Origin: Vaginisenegalia massiliensis
Lineage (GTDB): Bacteria > Bacillota > Bacilli > Lactobacillales > Aerococcaceae
Direction: 5' to 3'
Length of the DNA stretch: 64,000 nucleotides
Assembly: GCF_900604935.1 (NCBI RefSeq)
Contig: NZ_UWPC01000006.1
Span: 62,001-126,000 of the forward strand
This document shows positions 30,522 through 39,261 of the stretch, piece by piece. A program made the position numbers and the translations under genes. Within the stretch, counting starts at the first letter, position 1, and every line of letters starts with the position of its first letter. The notes under the pieces were generated by a model that had not been told where the DNA came from, ran no database searches, and was given only the letters and a program-made list of their open reading frames with translations.

Positions 30522-31151
30522 ATGCAATTTGAAAAGTCTGATTTTGCACTATTTGAGCAGGGTGATTTAGGCCAACGGATGACCCAAATACGGACTCATA
30601 TTCAACCAAAATTTGCCTTTTTTGGTGCTTTTCTAGCTCAAGTAATGAAAGAACAATCCGAATCGACACTAGAGCTACCGGTTCACATCGCCCAACACTT
30701 ACGACGTACGGTTTATCCTCCTGAAAGTACTTGGGTGGCTATTGGTGGCAATAAGCGGGGCTATAAGAAATTTCCACATTTTCATTTATTAATTAACAAA
30801 GATTATCTCTTTTTTGGCCTTGCTCTGATTGATCAACCGATGCATGAAGGAGCTATGGCCCAGCTTTTACTGGATCAATCTGGATTATTTGATTCAATCA
30901 CTTCCAATTATGTGATTATTCCCGACCATACTCAAGCGGCATATTATGCTTGTCAAGAAGATATTTTGAATCAGGCGTTGACTCGCTTACGTGATGTAAA
31001 GAAAGCGGAATTCATGTTAGGTCGAATGATTGCCAAAGATCAAGTTGCATTACTTGAAAATAAAGCCTTTCAAGCATGGCTTAAACAAACTGTGATCGAT
31101 TTATTTCCTATTTATCAAGCTTTACTTGCTTGCCAAGCCTCAGCTTACTAG
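30522..31151 (+). CDS. DUF1054 family protein (YktB-like)
   Basis: The 209-residue soluble protein matches the YktB/DUF1054 family: a start of FEKSDFALFEQGDLGQRM, then HIAQHLRRTVYPPESTWVAIGGN and KRGYKKFPHFHL, followed by LFFGLALIDQP. Function is unknown in the family; the fold known from Bacillus proteins is a single alpha/beta domain. GGGAGG precedes the ATG. A TATAAT at 30488-30493 is its likely -10. It converges on uvrC across a shared terminator. Confidence 0.9.
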   Translation: MQFEKSDFALFEQGDLGQRMTQIRTHIQPKFAFFGAFLAQVMKEQSESTLELPVHIAQHLRRTVYPPESTWVAIGGNKRGYKKFPHFHLLINKDYLFFGLALIDQPMHEGAMAQLLLDQSGLFDSITSNYVIIPDHTQAAYYACQEDILNQALTRLRDVKKAEFMLGRMIAKDQVALLENKAFQAWLKQTVIDLFPIYQALLACQASAY

Positions 31152-31187
31152 TAAAATAGTACGAATCTGTTTTAGCTGAAATAATAT

Positions 31188-31257
31188 AAAAAATTCCGAA
31201 TCCAGGTTACAAGCAACATTCAATTTGCTTGCCTGCCTGACAATTCGGAATTTTTTA
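31188..31257. terminator. Bidirectional terminator
   Basis: AAATTCCGAAT (31191) and ATTCGGAATTT (31243) form an outer stem flanked by A-run and T-run; CAAGCAA/TTGCTTG forms an inner stem. It serves the DUF1054 gene (+) and uvrC (-). Confidence 0.88.
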
Positions 31258-31272
31258 ATTTAGTGTGTAAAT

Positions 31273-33120
31273 TTACTGGTTTGTTTGATTATTTAATTGA
31301 TCAAGAATTCGTTGGGCCACTTTTTGAGGAATGCCTAGTTTTTGTAAGTCTGTTAAAGAAGCAGATTTTATTGCTTGAAGGGATTTTAATTCTTTTAGTA
31401 ATTTGGTCCGCGTTTTGGGACCGACCCCTTCAATTTCATCGAGGATAGAGGCAAACTGAGATTTGCTTCTTACTTGACGGTGGTAAGAGATGGCATAACG
31501 ATGGACTTCTTCTTGAATTCGTTGTAGGAAGTGAAAGGCTTGACTTCGGTGATCCATTTCAACTAGGTTTTCTTGATAGCCATCCATCAAAGCGGCTGTT
31601 TTGTGATGTTGGTCTTTGACCATGCCGGCCACTGGAATTGAAAGGCCTAATTCATTTTCGAGAACATCGCGAGCGGCGCGAATTTGAATTTTCCCCCCAT
31701 CCATCAGGATTAAATCAGGTAGAGGTTTTTCTTCACGCAGAAGGCGTGTGTAGCGACGGCGAATAATTTCTTGCGTATGTGCAAATTCATGAGCTCCTTC
31801 AACGCTCTTGATTTTGAATTTTCGGTAATTTTTCCGTTCAGGTTTACCATCTCGATAGACGACCATACCTGACACAGCATGAGTTCCCAAAATATTTGAG
31901 TGGTCAAAGGCTTCAATATAGTTGGCACGGGGCAGGTTGAGCAGTTGAGCTAATTCTTCGACAGCCCCTAGGGTTTTTAATTGTTTCATTTCAATTAAAC
32001 GAAACTTCTCATCGAGGGCAATTTGACTGTTTTTGCGACAGAGTTCGAGAATACTTTTTTTCTTGCCTTTCTGAGGACTGATAATTTTGACGGCTAAGAC
32101 TTCAGTCAAGAGTTCAGCATCGATGTCTTGGGGGACAATGATAGCCCGGGGTTTGATATGACTTTGCTCTTGATAAAAGCGGGCAATGAAAGTGGTCACT
32201 TCTTCAGAGGCAATGCCATAACAAGGATAAATAGCAGCTTCACGTTTTAAAATGGAGCCTTGGCGGAGCATAAAAACTTGAATGGAAAGCCAGCCCTTAT
32301 TATGGGTATAGCCAAAGACGTCCATATGATCATAATCTTGGCTCATGACGTTTTGTCGTTCAATTGTCGTCTCAATGTAGTGAATCTGATTGCGGTAATC
32401 TGCCGCTTGTTCGAAATCTAGTTTTTCGGCTGCTTGGGACATTTTATCTTTTAAGGCTTGTTTGATTGGAGCCACATCGCCATTAAAGAATCGTTTGATC
32501 CGTTCGATTTGTTGGTCGTATTCTTGCCGTGAGACCTCGTGGTCGCAAGGACCGATACATTGGCCCAAATGATAGTAAAAGCAAGCTCGCTTTTCATTCT
32601 TGGGACACCGTCTTAAGGGATAAACCCGGTGAAGCAATTGCTGGGTATTAGTGGCGGCATAGACATTAGGGAAGGGACCAAAATAATGGCCACCATCTTT
32701 AAGAACCTGATTAGTAATAATCAATTGAGGATGACGTTCCTTGGTAATCTTTAGGTAGGGATACATGGTCCCTTCTTTAAGTTTAATATTATAGGGTGGC
32801 TTATACTTCTGAATCAGATTAATTTCGAGAATCAGGGCTTCTTTGTTGCTATTGGTCACAATGGTTTCAAAGTGATCAATTTCCGACACTAACTTGGTCG
32901 TCTTAGTATCATGGGCCCCGCGAAAATAGGAACGAACCCGGTTTTTAAGGTTTTTAGCTTTTCCGACATAGATAATTTCATCTTGAGCATTTTTCATTAA
33001 ATAACAGCCAGGTAGATCGGGTAAAAGACGGAGTTTATTTTCAATTTTTTGGCGGATTTCAATTTTATCCAGGACTTTTTGGCGAGAACGGGTCAGCCGT
33101 TTAGGGGATTGGTCGGTCAT
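31273..33120 (-). CDS. uvrC: Excinuclease ABC subunit C
   Basis: The 615-residue protein has the GIY-YIG nuclease domain (LPDLPGCYLM, IIYVGKAKNLKNRVRSYF, about residues 33-115), a cysteine cluster (RRCPKNEKRACFYYHLGQC) as in iron-sulfur UvrC forms, the UVR motif (EKLDFEQAADYRNQI), the RNase H-like nuclease domain (GMVVYRDGKPERKNYRKF, LILMDGGKIQI) and a C-terminal helix-hairpin-helix pair (LDEIEGVGPKTRTKLL). It makes both incisions in nucleotide excision repair. The N-terminus is about 20 residues longer than usual and basic; AAAGGAGGTT precedes this ATG, which supports it. A small gene starts the operon upstream. Confidence 0.96.
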   Translation of the reverse strand: MTDQSPKRLTRSRQKVLDKIEIRQKIENKLRLLPDLPGCYLMKNAQDEIIYVGKAKNLKNRVRSYFRGAHDTKTTKLVSEIDHFETIVTNSNKEALILEINLIQKYKPPYNIKLKEGTMYPYLKITKERHPQLIITNQVLKDGGHYFGPFPNVYAATNTQQLLHRVYPLRRCPKNEKRACFYYHLGQCIGPCDHEVSRQEYDQQIERIKRFFNGDVAPIKQALKDKMSQAAEKLDFEQAADYRNQIHYIETTIERQNVMSQDYDHMDVFGYTHNKGWLSIQVFMLRQGSILKREAAIYPCYGIASEEVTTFIARFYQEQSHIKPRAIIVPQDIDAELLTEVLAVKIISPQKGKKKSILELCRKNSQIALDEKFRLIEMKQLKTLGAVEELAQLLNLPRANYIEAFDHSNILGTHAVSGMVVYRDGKPERKNYRKFKIKSVEGAHEFAHTQEIIRRRYTRLLREEKPLPDLILMDGGKIQIRAARDVLENELGLSIPVAGMVKDQHHKTAALMDGYQENLVEMDHRSQAFHFLQRIQEEVHRYAISYHRQVRSKSQFASILDEIEGVGPKTRTKLLKELKSLQAIKSASLTDLQKLGIPQKVAQRILDQLNNQTNQ

Positions 33121-33131
33121 GATAACCTCCT

Positions 33132-33428
33132 TTATTCGGGACGTTTACTTGGATACGATAGGTGAGGGGGCAGTGAATTGACTTGTGGAGCCTGATGGCG
33201 AATCAAGTATTTGTCGATAATGAACTGCTTACGCTGATTATAGTGACCAAACAAGCTAAGTTCGTCACCGACTTGGACTTTTAAGATGAAGTCATAGGCC
33301 TGTTTAGCTACTAATGCATGGATTGTTTCTTGATTAGAAGTGAGGACCTTGAGGTGAACTAGGGCTGGGTCTTGTGCTTTAATCAACTTTAACGTTTCAA
33401 CTAGGCCGATAATAGTTCGTGTTTCCAA
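33132..33428 (-). CDS. Small hypothetical protein upstream of uvrC
   Basis: This 98-residue protein starts at TTG 33428 after AAGGGGGG. It is predicted to be soluble and mixed alpha/beta; the middle (YDFILKVQVGDELSLFGHYNQRKQF) looks like strands of a small beta-barrel such as an OB fold, followed by a Pro/Ser/Lys tail. I do not recognise a family. It ends 11 bases before uvrC, so it is in the same transcript; a nucleic-acid-related role is a guess based on that. Confidence 0.6.
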   Translation of the reverse strand: METRTIIGLVETLKLIKAQDPALVHLKVLTSNQETIHALVAKQAYDFILKVQVGDELSLFGHYNQRKQFIIDKYLIRHQAPQVNSLPPHLSYPSKRPE

Positions 33429-33524
33429 CTAAAATTCCCCCCTTAACTGTCATTAGATTCATTATACCTTATTTTGAAAAACAGGGGAATTCCATGACAT
33501 CTAGCGTTCTTTTGCTGTAAATTA

Positions 33525-33533
33525 TGCTATACT
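33525..33533 (+). promoter_or_regulatory. Extended -10 promoter of the M3 peptidase gene
   Basis: TGCTATACT forms an extended -10 33 bases before the ATG at 33566. On the other strand TATAAT (33470-33465) is the likely -10 of the uvrC operon. Confidence 0.5.
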
Positions 33534-33565
33534 TATAAGACCAGAGATAACAAGGAGGAAACCCA

Positions 33566-35269
33566 ATGAAATTTAATGAATATCCATATGAACGTCCTGA
33601 TTTAAGTGCGATTAAAGTGGACTTCTTAGCAAAAGTAGAAGAAATCAAATCAGCTAGTGATCTTGATCAAACTAAGCAAGCTATTCGTGCCATTCAATCT
33701 ATGCAAAATCTGATGGAAACACAAATGACGCTCGCATCTGTACGACAATCACTTGATACTAAAGATGACTTCTATAATCAAGAAAAAGCTTTTTGGGACC
33801 AACATTCCCCTATTATTCAAGAATGGGTCACTGAATACAAAAAAGCCGTATTAGCTAATCCGTTCAAAGATCAATTAGGTGATTTGTTACCTCAACCATT
33901 CTTTGCCATGGCTGAATTAGATTTAAAACTATTTGACGCTGCTTTAATTCCTCTAATGCAAGAAGAAAATCGTTTAGTCAGTGAGTATGAAAATTTGGCA
34001 GCTTCTGCAGTCTATGAATATAAGGGCAAAACTTTAAATCTCTATGGCATGATGGCCGAAGCCGAGTCAGTGGATCGTCAACAACGTCAAGAAGTCAATC
34101 AAATGTTATTTGACTTCTATCAAGAGCATTTAGCTGAGTTTGATAGTGTGTATGATAAGTTGGTCAAAGTTCGTCATGAATTAGCTACTAAACTTGGTTT
34201 CAAAAACTTCATTGAAATGGGCTATGCTCGCATGTATCGGATGGACTATAACCGAGACGATGTCGAAGTATATCGCCGTGAAGTCTTAAAACATGTGGTT
34301 CCATTAGCGCAAGAAATTTTCCAACGTCAGGCCAACCGTTTAGGTCTTGATGAATTAAAATATTATGATTTAGCTTTAGAATATGAAAATGGTAATGCGA
34401 TTCCTAAAGATGTACCGGAGGTTATTGTCGAGAATGGTGTGAAAATGTATCACGAGTTGTCACCTGAAACAGCTGAATTTATTGACTTCATGGTTGAAGG
34501 CAGTTTGTTAGATTTAGTGACCAAACCAGGTAAAAAGACAGGCGGGTACTGTACTTATCTACCAGATTTTAAGGCACCATTTATTTTCTCTAACTTTAAT
34601 GGAACATCAGCAGATATTGATGTCTTGACCCATGAAGCGGGACATGCTTTCCAAGTCTACCAATCGCGTTGGGTACCTGCACCAGAATGTGTTTGGCCAA
34701 CTTATGAGTCTTGTGAAATTCATTCAATGAGTATGGAATTCTTTGCATGGCCATGGATGGAACTCTTCTTTAAGGAACAAACACCAAAATACAAATACAG
34801 TCATTTGTCAGGCGGTGTGAAATTCTTACCTTATGGTGTTTTAGTAGACCATTTCCAACACGAAGTCTATGAACATCCAGAAATGACCCCAGAACAAAGA
34901 CGGGCAACATGGCGCAAGTTAGAAAAACAATATAATCCGTGGAAGGATTATGATGGCAATGAATTCTTAGAAAATGGGGGCTTCTGGTTTAAACAAGCTC
35001 ACATTTTTGCTACACCATTCTATTACATTGACTATACGCTGGCTCAGGTATGTGCTTTCCAATTCTGGAAACGTGCTCACGTAGATCAAGATCCTCAAGC
35101 ATGGCAAGATTACTTGAAAATCTGTCAAATTGGTGGAACACAAACCTTCTTATCCATTGTCAAAGCCGCTAACTTAGCTTCGCCATTTGAAGAAGGAACC
35201 TTAGGTAATATCATTGATTCAATTCGACAATATTTAAACAATATTAGTGAGGCTGACCTTGAAATTTAA
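33566..35269 (+). CDS. M3 family oligoendopeptidase
   Basis: The 567-residue cytosolic zinc peptidase has the M3 motif HEAGH (His 356, Glu 357, His 360) and a downstream Glu ligand in ESCEIHSMSMEFF (Glu 384). N-terminal helices and the long catalytic domain match the pz-peptidase/oligoendopeptidase F relatives that cut short peptides. Length is right for the M3 group of about 560-570 residues rather than PepF at about 600. AAGGAGGAAA precedes the ATG. It likely recycles peptides imported or released in turnover. Confidence 0.93.
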   Translation: MKFNEYPYERPDLSAIKVDFLAKVEEIKSASDLDQTKQAIRAIQSMQNLMETQMTLASVRQSLDTKDDFYNQEKAFWDQHSPIIQEWVTEYKKAVLANPFKDQLGDLLPQPFFAMAELDLKLFDAALIPLMQEENRLVSEYENLAASAVYEYKGKTLNLYGMMAEAESVDRQQRQEVNQMLFDFYQEHLAEFDSVYDKLVKVRHELATKLGFKNFIEMGYARMYRMDYNRDDVEVYRREVLKHVVPLAQEIFQRQANRLGLDELKYYDLALEYENGNAIPKDVPEVIVENGVKMYHELSPETAEFIDFMVEGSLLDLVTKPGKKTGGYCTYLPDFKAPFIFSNFNGTSADIDVLTHEAGHAFQVYQSRWVPAPECVWPTYESCEIHSMSMEFFAWPWMELFFKEQTPKYKYSHLSGGVKFLPYGVLVDHFQHEVYEHPEMTPEQRRATWRKLEKQYNPWKDYDGNEFLENGGFWFKQAHIFATPFYYIDYTLAQVCAFQFWKRAHVDQDPQAWQDYLKICQIGGTQTFLSIVKAANLASPFEEGTLGNIIDSIRQYLNNISEADLEI

Positions 35270-35302
35270 GCTTCAAAATAGATTTTGAAATAGACACTTA
35301 AA

Positions 35303-35341
35303 AAGGTCCCTGTGTGCTTCAAGTAGACAGGGATCATTTGT
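35303..35341 (+). terminator. Weak terminator-like hairpin
   Basis: GGTCCCTGT (35305-35313) pairs with ACAGGGATC (35327-35335), followed by ATTTGTCTTT. It may partly end the M3 peptidase transcript; the T-run is interrupted. Confidence 0.5.
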
Positions 35342-35394
35342 CTTTACTGCTAGGAAAGTTATCGGGACGGGTATTAATGAGAAAGGGTGATAGG

Positions 35395-36783
35395 ATGCCT
35401 TTTAAATTAAAACAGGTGTCATTGATTAAAGATCCCATTAGCAGACAGGTCATGCATATTGCTTGGCCAATATTAGTTGAAGTAACCTTTGCATCGTTAT
35501 TTGGCATGATCAATTTGATTATGGTCGGTAAGTATGAAGGCGGTTCTTTCCCCTCAGCAGCCTATGTAGCGGCCATCGGGATGATAAATATTCCCTTTTT
35601 CTTTATTTTGGCTTTTGTGCAGTCTGTCGGGGTTGGGGGAACGACGTTGTTGGCTCGAGCCTTTGGAGCTCAAGAACTGGATCGCTTGGATCCCATCCTT
35701 AAACATGTTGTTTTGATGGGCTTGGTCTTAGTCGTTCCTTTAATTGTTTTTGTCTTAAGCTTTCAATTACCTATTATGCGCTTTCTTGGCGCCCAAAATG
35801 ATGCCATTCAAGCCAGTATGATATATTATCGACTAGTTATGGTGGGATTGTTTTTTATATCTCTGACTTCAATGGTTTCGGCCGCCATTCGTGGGGTAGG
35901 AGAAACAAAGGCTCCTATGCGTTTTAATTTATTAGCTAATGGTTTGAATATCATTATTGGCTTTTGTCTTATTCGGGGGCGTTTTTTCTTCCCAGAATTA
36001 GGGATTGTAGGGGCAGGAATCGCGACACTAGTGGCCAATATTATTGCTTGTGGCTTAATGTTTTGGTATGTAGCCTCAGGTAAATCAGTCATTCAAGTCA
36101 ATTGGTTTAAACCCTTTAAATTTAGACTGAGTTTAGCTAAGCAAATCTTAGCTATTGGCTTGCCTTCAGCCGGCGAACAGATGATTTTGCGGACGGGCTT
36201 GCTTTTATACACACAAATAGTGGCAAGTATGGGAACAGTTATCATGGCCGCCCATCAAATTGCTTTAAATATATTATCTTTTTCATTTACACCAGGCATG
36301 GCCTTAGGTATTGCTGCGTCTGCTTTAGTGGGACAGTCTCTTGGTGCAGGAAAAGCAGATATGGCGGATAAATTTGGCCGTCGTTCAAGCTTTTTTGCTT
36401 TATTGATTGGTTTAATGATGGGAGCTTTCTTCTATTTGCTTCGGCATGAAATAGGCTATTGGTATAATTCCGATCCGGCCGTCATTCGGGCTGTATCAAT
36501 TCCTCTTTCCTTGATGGCGATTACGGCTCCGTTTCAATTGCCTCAATTGACAGAGGCCGGGGCTTTACGGGGAGCAGGTGATACCATTTTCCCAATGATT
36601 TCTACTGGTTTTTCCGTTATTGCGGTGCGAGTCGCTTTGAGTTATCTTTTTGTTTATTATTTAGGATGGGGGTTATGGGGCGCTTGGTTAGCTGTATTTT
36701 GTGATCAAGTCGTCCGTTCAATGATGATTACCATCCGATATCAACGTGGTAAATGGAAAACAATTGAAATTAAACCTGATTAG
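35395..36783 (+). CDS. MATE family efflux transporter
   Basis: The start is ATG 35395 after AAAGGGTGAT; earlier in-frame starts (35314, 35377) lie in the hairpin or overlap this site. The 462-residue protein has 12 hydrophobic segments in two six-helix halves. Family marks are PILVEVTFASLFGMINLIMVG, AFVQSVGVGGTTLLARAFGAQ, AAIRGVGETKAPM in the first half and ALVGQSLGAGKADMA, LRGAGDTIFPM in the second. MATE proteins export cationic drugs or metabolites with Na+ or H+. It is followed after 10 bases by an oxidoreductase gene, likely co-transcribed. Confidence 0.92.
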   Translation: MPFKLKQVSLIKDPISRQVMHIAWPILVEVTFASLFGMINLIMVGKYEGGSFPSAAYVAAIGMINIPFFFILAFVQSVGVGGTTLLARAFGAQELDRLDPILKHVVLMGLVLVVPLIVFVLSFQLPIMRFLGAQNDAIQASMIYYRLVMVGLFFISLTSMVSAAIRGVGETKAPMRFNLLANGLNIIIGFCLIRGRFFFPELGIVGAGIATLVANIIACGLMFWYVASGKSVIQVNWFKPFKFRLSLAKQILAIGLPSAGEQMILRTGLLLYTQIVASMGTVIMAAHQIALNILSFSFTPGMALGIAASALVGQSLGAGKADMADKFGRRSSFFALLIGLMMGAFFYLLRHEIGYWYNSDPAVIRAVSIPLSLMAITAPFQLPQLTEAGALRGAGDTIFPMISTGFSVIAVRVALSYLFVYYLGWGLWGAWLAVFCDQVVRSMMITIRYQRGKWKTIEIKPD

Positions 36784-36793
36784 GAGGTAGAAA

Positions 36794-37831
36794 ATGATCA
36801 ATGTAGGCACGATTGGAACTTCGTGGATTACAGAAGAATTTATCGAAGGGGCACAATTGACGGAACTTTACCATATTCGTGGTATTTATTCTCGTCAAGC
36901 CAGCAAAGCCAAAGCTTTAGCAGAGAAGTATGGCGCTGATTTCTACTGTGATCAATTAAATAATCTATTATATGATCCCGAAATTGATGTGATTTATATT
37001 GCCAGTCCCAATAGTATTCACTTTGAACAAGCCATTCGGGCTTTAAAAGTCGGTAAGCATGTCATTGTCGAAAAACCTTGTTTTGCTAGCGTTGAACAGT
37101 GGAAGCAAGCGCATGAAACAGCAGAAAAAAATCAAGTCATGATTTTTGAAGCGGCTAAGCACATCCATAGTCGTAACTATAAACGCCTTAAGCAACTTGT
37201 GCGCCATAAGCAAGAAGAATTAAAGAGTCCTTTCTTAGGAGCTAACTTTAATTTAGGCCGTTATTCATCAAAATATGACGCATATTTAAAGGCTCTTGAG
37301 ACTGGAACTGAATTACCGAATATGTTTAATAGTGACTTCGCTACCGGAACATTGATGGATATGGGTGTTTATCCGATTTATGTAGCGGTTGATTTATTTG
37401 GCTTGCCAGAGACGGTCCGTTATCACGCATTAACAGGTCAAAAGCAAATTGATCTGCATGGAAATGTAATCTTAAGTTATTCGGATTTTCAAGTGTCCAT
37501 CTTTATGTCTAAAGCGGTTCATTCGCAATTAGCCAATGAAATTTATTTTGGCAAAGAAACCATCGTGATTGAGGGGATTACTCGAATTGCCAAGGTCGCT
37601 TTAATTAATACGCAAGGCCAATATGCCAATGTCATCGATTATAAACCGGAACATCCCATGCTTGATCAACTCACCGATTTTGCTCAAATTATGACTGAGC
37701 CTAAAAAGCTTGAAAACCAACTACGCTATGAAGATTGGAAACAACTAAGTCTGCAAGTGGCCCAAGTGATGGCCCAATTAAGAAAGTCAGCTCAGATCGA
37801 ATTTTCAGTGCTGAAAGATGGGGAAAAATAA
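36794..37831 (+). CDS. Gfo/Idh/MocA family oxidoreductase
   Basis: The 345-residue protein has an N-terminal Rossmann domain (INVGTIGTSWITEEFIEGA; VIYIASPNSIHFEQAIRAL) with the family EKP motif in HVIVEKPCF near residue 97, and a C-terminal alpha/beta substrate domain with MDMGVYPIYVA. Such enzymes oxidise or reduce sugars and inositols with NAD(P). Substrate cannot be told. AGGAGGTAG precedes the ATG. Its stop overlaps the ATG of the DEAD-box helicase (TAATG). Confidence 0.9.
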   Translation: MINVGTIGTSWITEEFIEGAQLTELYHIRGIYSRQASKAKALAEKYGADFYCDQLNNLLYDPEIDVIYIASPNSIHFEQAIRALKVGKHVIVEKPCFASVEQWKQAHETAEKNQVMIFEAAKHIHSRNYKRLKQLVRHKQEELKSPFLGANFNLGRYSSKYDAYLKALETGTELPNMFNSDFATGTLMDMGVYPIYVAVDLFGLPETVRYHALTGQKQIDLHGNVILSYSDFQVSIFMSKAVHSQLANEIYFGKETIVIEGITRIAKVALINTQGQYANVIDYKPEHPMLDQLTDFAQIMTEPKKLENQLRYEDWKQLSLQVAQVMAQLRKSAQIEFSVLKDGEK

Positions 37832-39120
37832 TGATAAAGAATTTAAAAGACGCTTTGCAAGACCATTGGCAAAGTAAAGGTTTTGCACAAGCGACACCAA
37901 TCCAAGTTATATGTGCTGAAAAATTTAATCAATCGTCTTCTTTTGTGGCGATTTCTCCAACTGGAACAGGTAAGACTTTGGCTTATCTCTTGCCTCTTTT
38001 GAATCAAATTCAAGCTAATCATCAATTACAGGCGCTTATTCTGGTACCATCTCAAGAATTAGCTAAACAAGTGGGAGCTGTAGCGAGTGAATGGGGTCAG
38101 CTAGTGGGCATTCATAGCCTTGTTTTATTAGGTGGGGCAAATATTAACCGTCAAGCTGAGGCATTAAAAGCTAAACCTGAGTTAATTGTAGCAACGCCTG
38201 GTCGCTTGCATGAGTTTATGACCTACACACGCAAGATAAAGCTACATGAAGTTAAGGCCTTAATATTTGATGAAGCAGACTATTTGCTTGAACAAGAATA
38301 TTTACCCATGATTCAGGACTTACGTAAACGGGTAATGCGCGATACGCGTTGTGTTTGGGTTTCGGCAACTTTAGGACCAAGCCTAGCCCGACTGGCCGAG
38401 GAAGAAAAACTCACGGTAGCCAGTATATCGGTTGAAGATAACCAATTAAATTTGAGTCATTATTACATCATGGGCCAAGATAGACAAAAAGTGACCAAAC
38501 TGAAGCAATTAACTCAATTAGCTGATTTTCAAGCAATTGTCTTTTTTGAGCAAATTCATCAATTAGAAGAAGTTGCAGCCAAATTGACCTATCAGGGTGT
38601 AAAAGTAGCTATGCTCCATAGTCAATTATCGAAACAAGAGCGTGAGCAAGCCATGCGCGTGTTTAGTCAAGGCCAGGCTCAATATTTGCTAACGACGGAT
38701 GTGGCGGCTAGGGGTCTGGATATTCCAGCTATTCCGTATGTGATCCATTTCAATCGTGTCGATGATCCTCACACCTATCAACATCGGTCAGGGCGGACTG
38801 GGCGGATGGGAAGTCAAGGTTATGTCCTTTCATTAGTGAACGAACAAGAATGGCGCGATTTACGAAATTGTCTGCGTGATTTACCAATGAAACTGGAACA
38901 ACGTTATATTTACTTGGGACAATTAGTGACGGAAGAACAGTTTCTTCTTTTAAGGGAAGAGCAAGTCAGCCAAGATGCTAATCGGACTCCCATTAAAGTT
39001 AAGAAGAAAGTAGCCGTTAAAAGCAAAAAAACACTTGATAATAAGACTAAATTGAAGACCAAGAAACGAGTACGTGACCAAAAGAATAAAGGAAAAAGAC
39101 GAGTGGCTAAGTCCGAATAA
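37831..39120 (+). CDS. DEAD-box RNA helicase
   Basis: ATG 37831 overlaps the previous stop; a frame opening at 37735 lies inside the oxidoreductase. The 429-residue protein has motif I SPTGTGKT (42-49), Ia VPSQELAKQ, Ib TPGRL, motif II DEAD (147-150), motif III SAT, and motif VI HRSGRTGRMG. After the core comes a lysine-rich tail of about 45 residues, suited to RNA binding. No DbpA-type RNA domain is seen. It resembles the CshB/YfmL-type helicases of Firmicutes that help ribosome assembly or cold growth. The one-base overlap means translational coupling to an unrelated dehydrogenase. Confidence 0.9.
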   Translation: MIKNLKDALQDHWQSKGFAQATPIQVICAEKFNQSSSFVAISPTGTGKTLAYLLPLLNQIQANHQLQALILVPSQELAKQVGAVASEWGQLVGIHSLVLLGGANINRQAEALKAKPELIVATPGRLHEFMTYTRKIKLHEVKALIFDEADYLLEQEYLPMIQDLRKRVMRDTRCVWVSATLGPSLARLAEEEKLTVASISVEDNQLNLSHYYIMGQDRQKVTKLKQLTQLADFQAIVFFEQIHQLEEVAAKLTYQGVKVAMLHSQLSKQEREQAMRVFSQGQAQYLLTTDVAARGLDIPAIPYVIHFNRVDDPHTYQHRSGRTGRMGSQGYVLSLVNEQEWRDLRNCLRDLPMKLEQRYIYLGQLVTEEQFLLLREEQVSQDANRTPIKVKKKVAVKSKKTLDNKTKLKTKKRVRDQKNKGKRRVAKSE

Positions 39121-39201
39121 AGTGGATTTTTCTTTAGACTTAACCATTTAGGGAATACCAAAGCACTTCCAATCGAAGTTTACATATTCTTTACAGAGTA
39201 T

Positions 39202-39230
39202 TTGCATGAATTCAATATTCATTTTATATA
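39202..39230 (+). promoter_or_regulatory. Promoter of the GT4 gene
   Basis: TTGCAT (39202-39207), 17 bases, TATATA (39225-39230), 32 bases before the ATG. Confidence 0.5.
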
Positions 39231-39261
39231 GTAGAGGTAGAATGAAACGATTGGGAGTGAC

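Noticed and set aside
37735-37830. Upstream extension of the DEAD-box helicase
   Set aside because: The 32 extra codons lie inside the oxidoreductase gene and do not resemble helicase N-termini; ATG 37831 overlaps the stop as TAATG.
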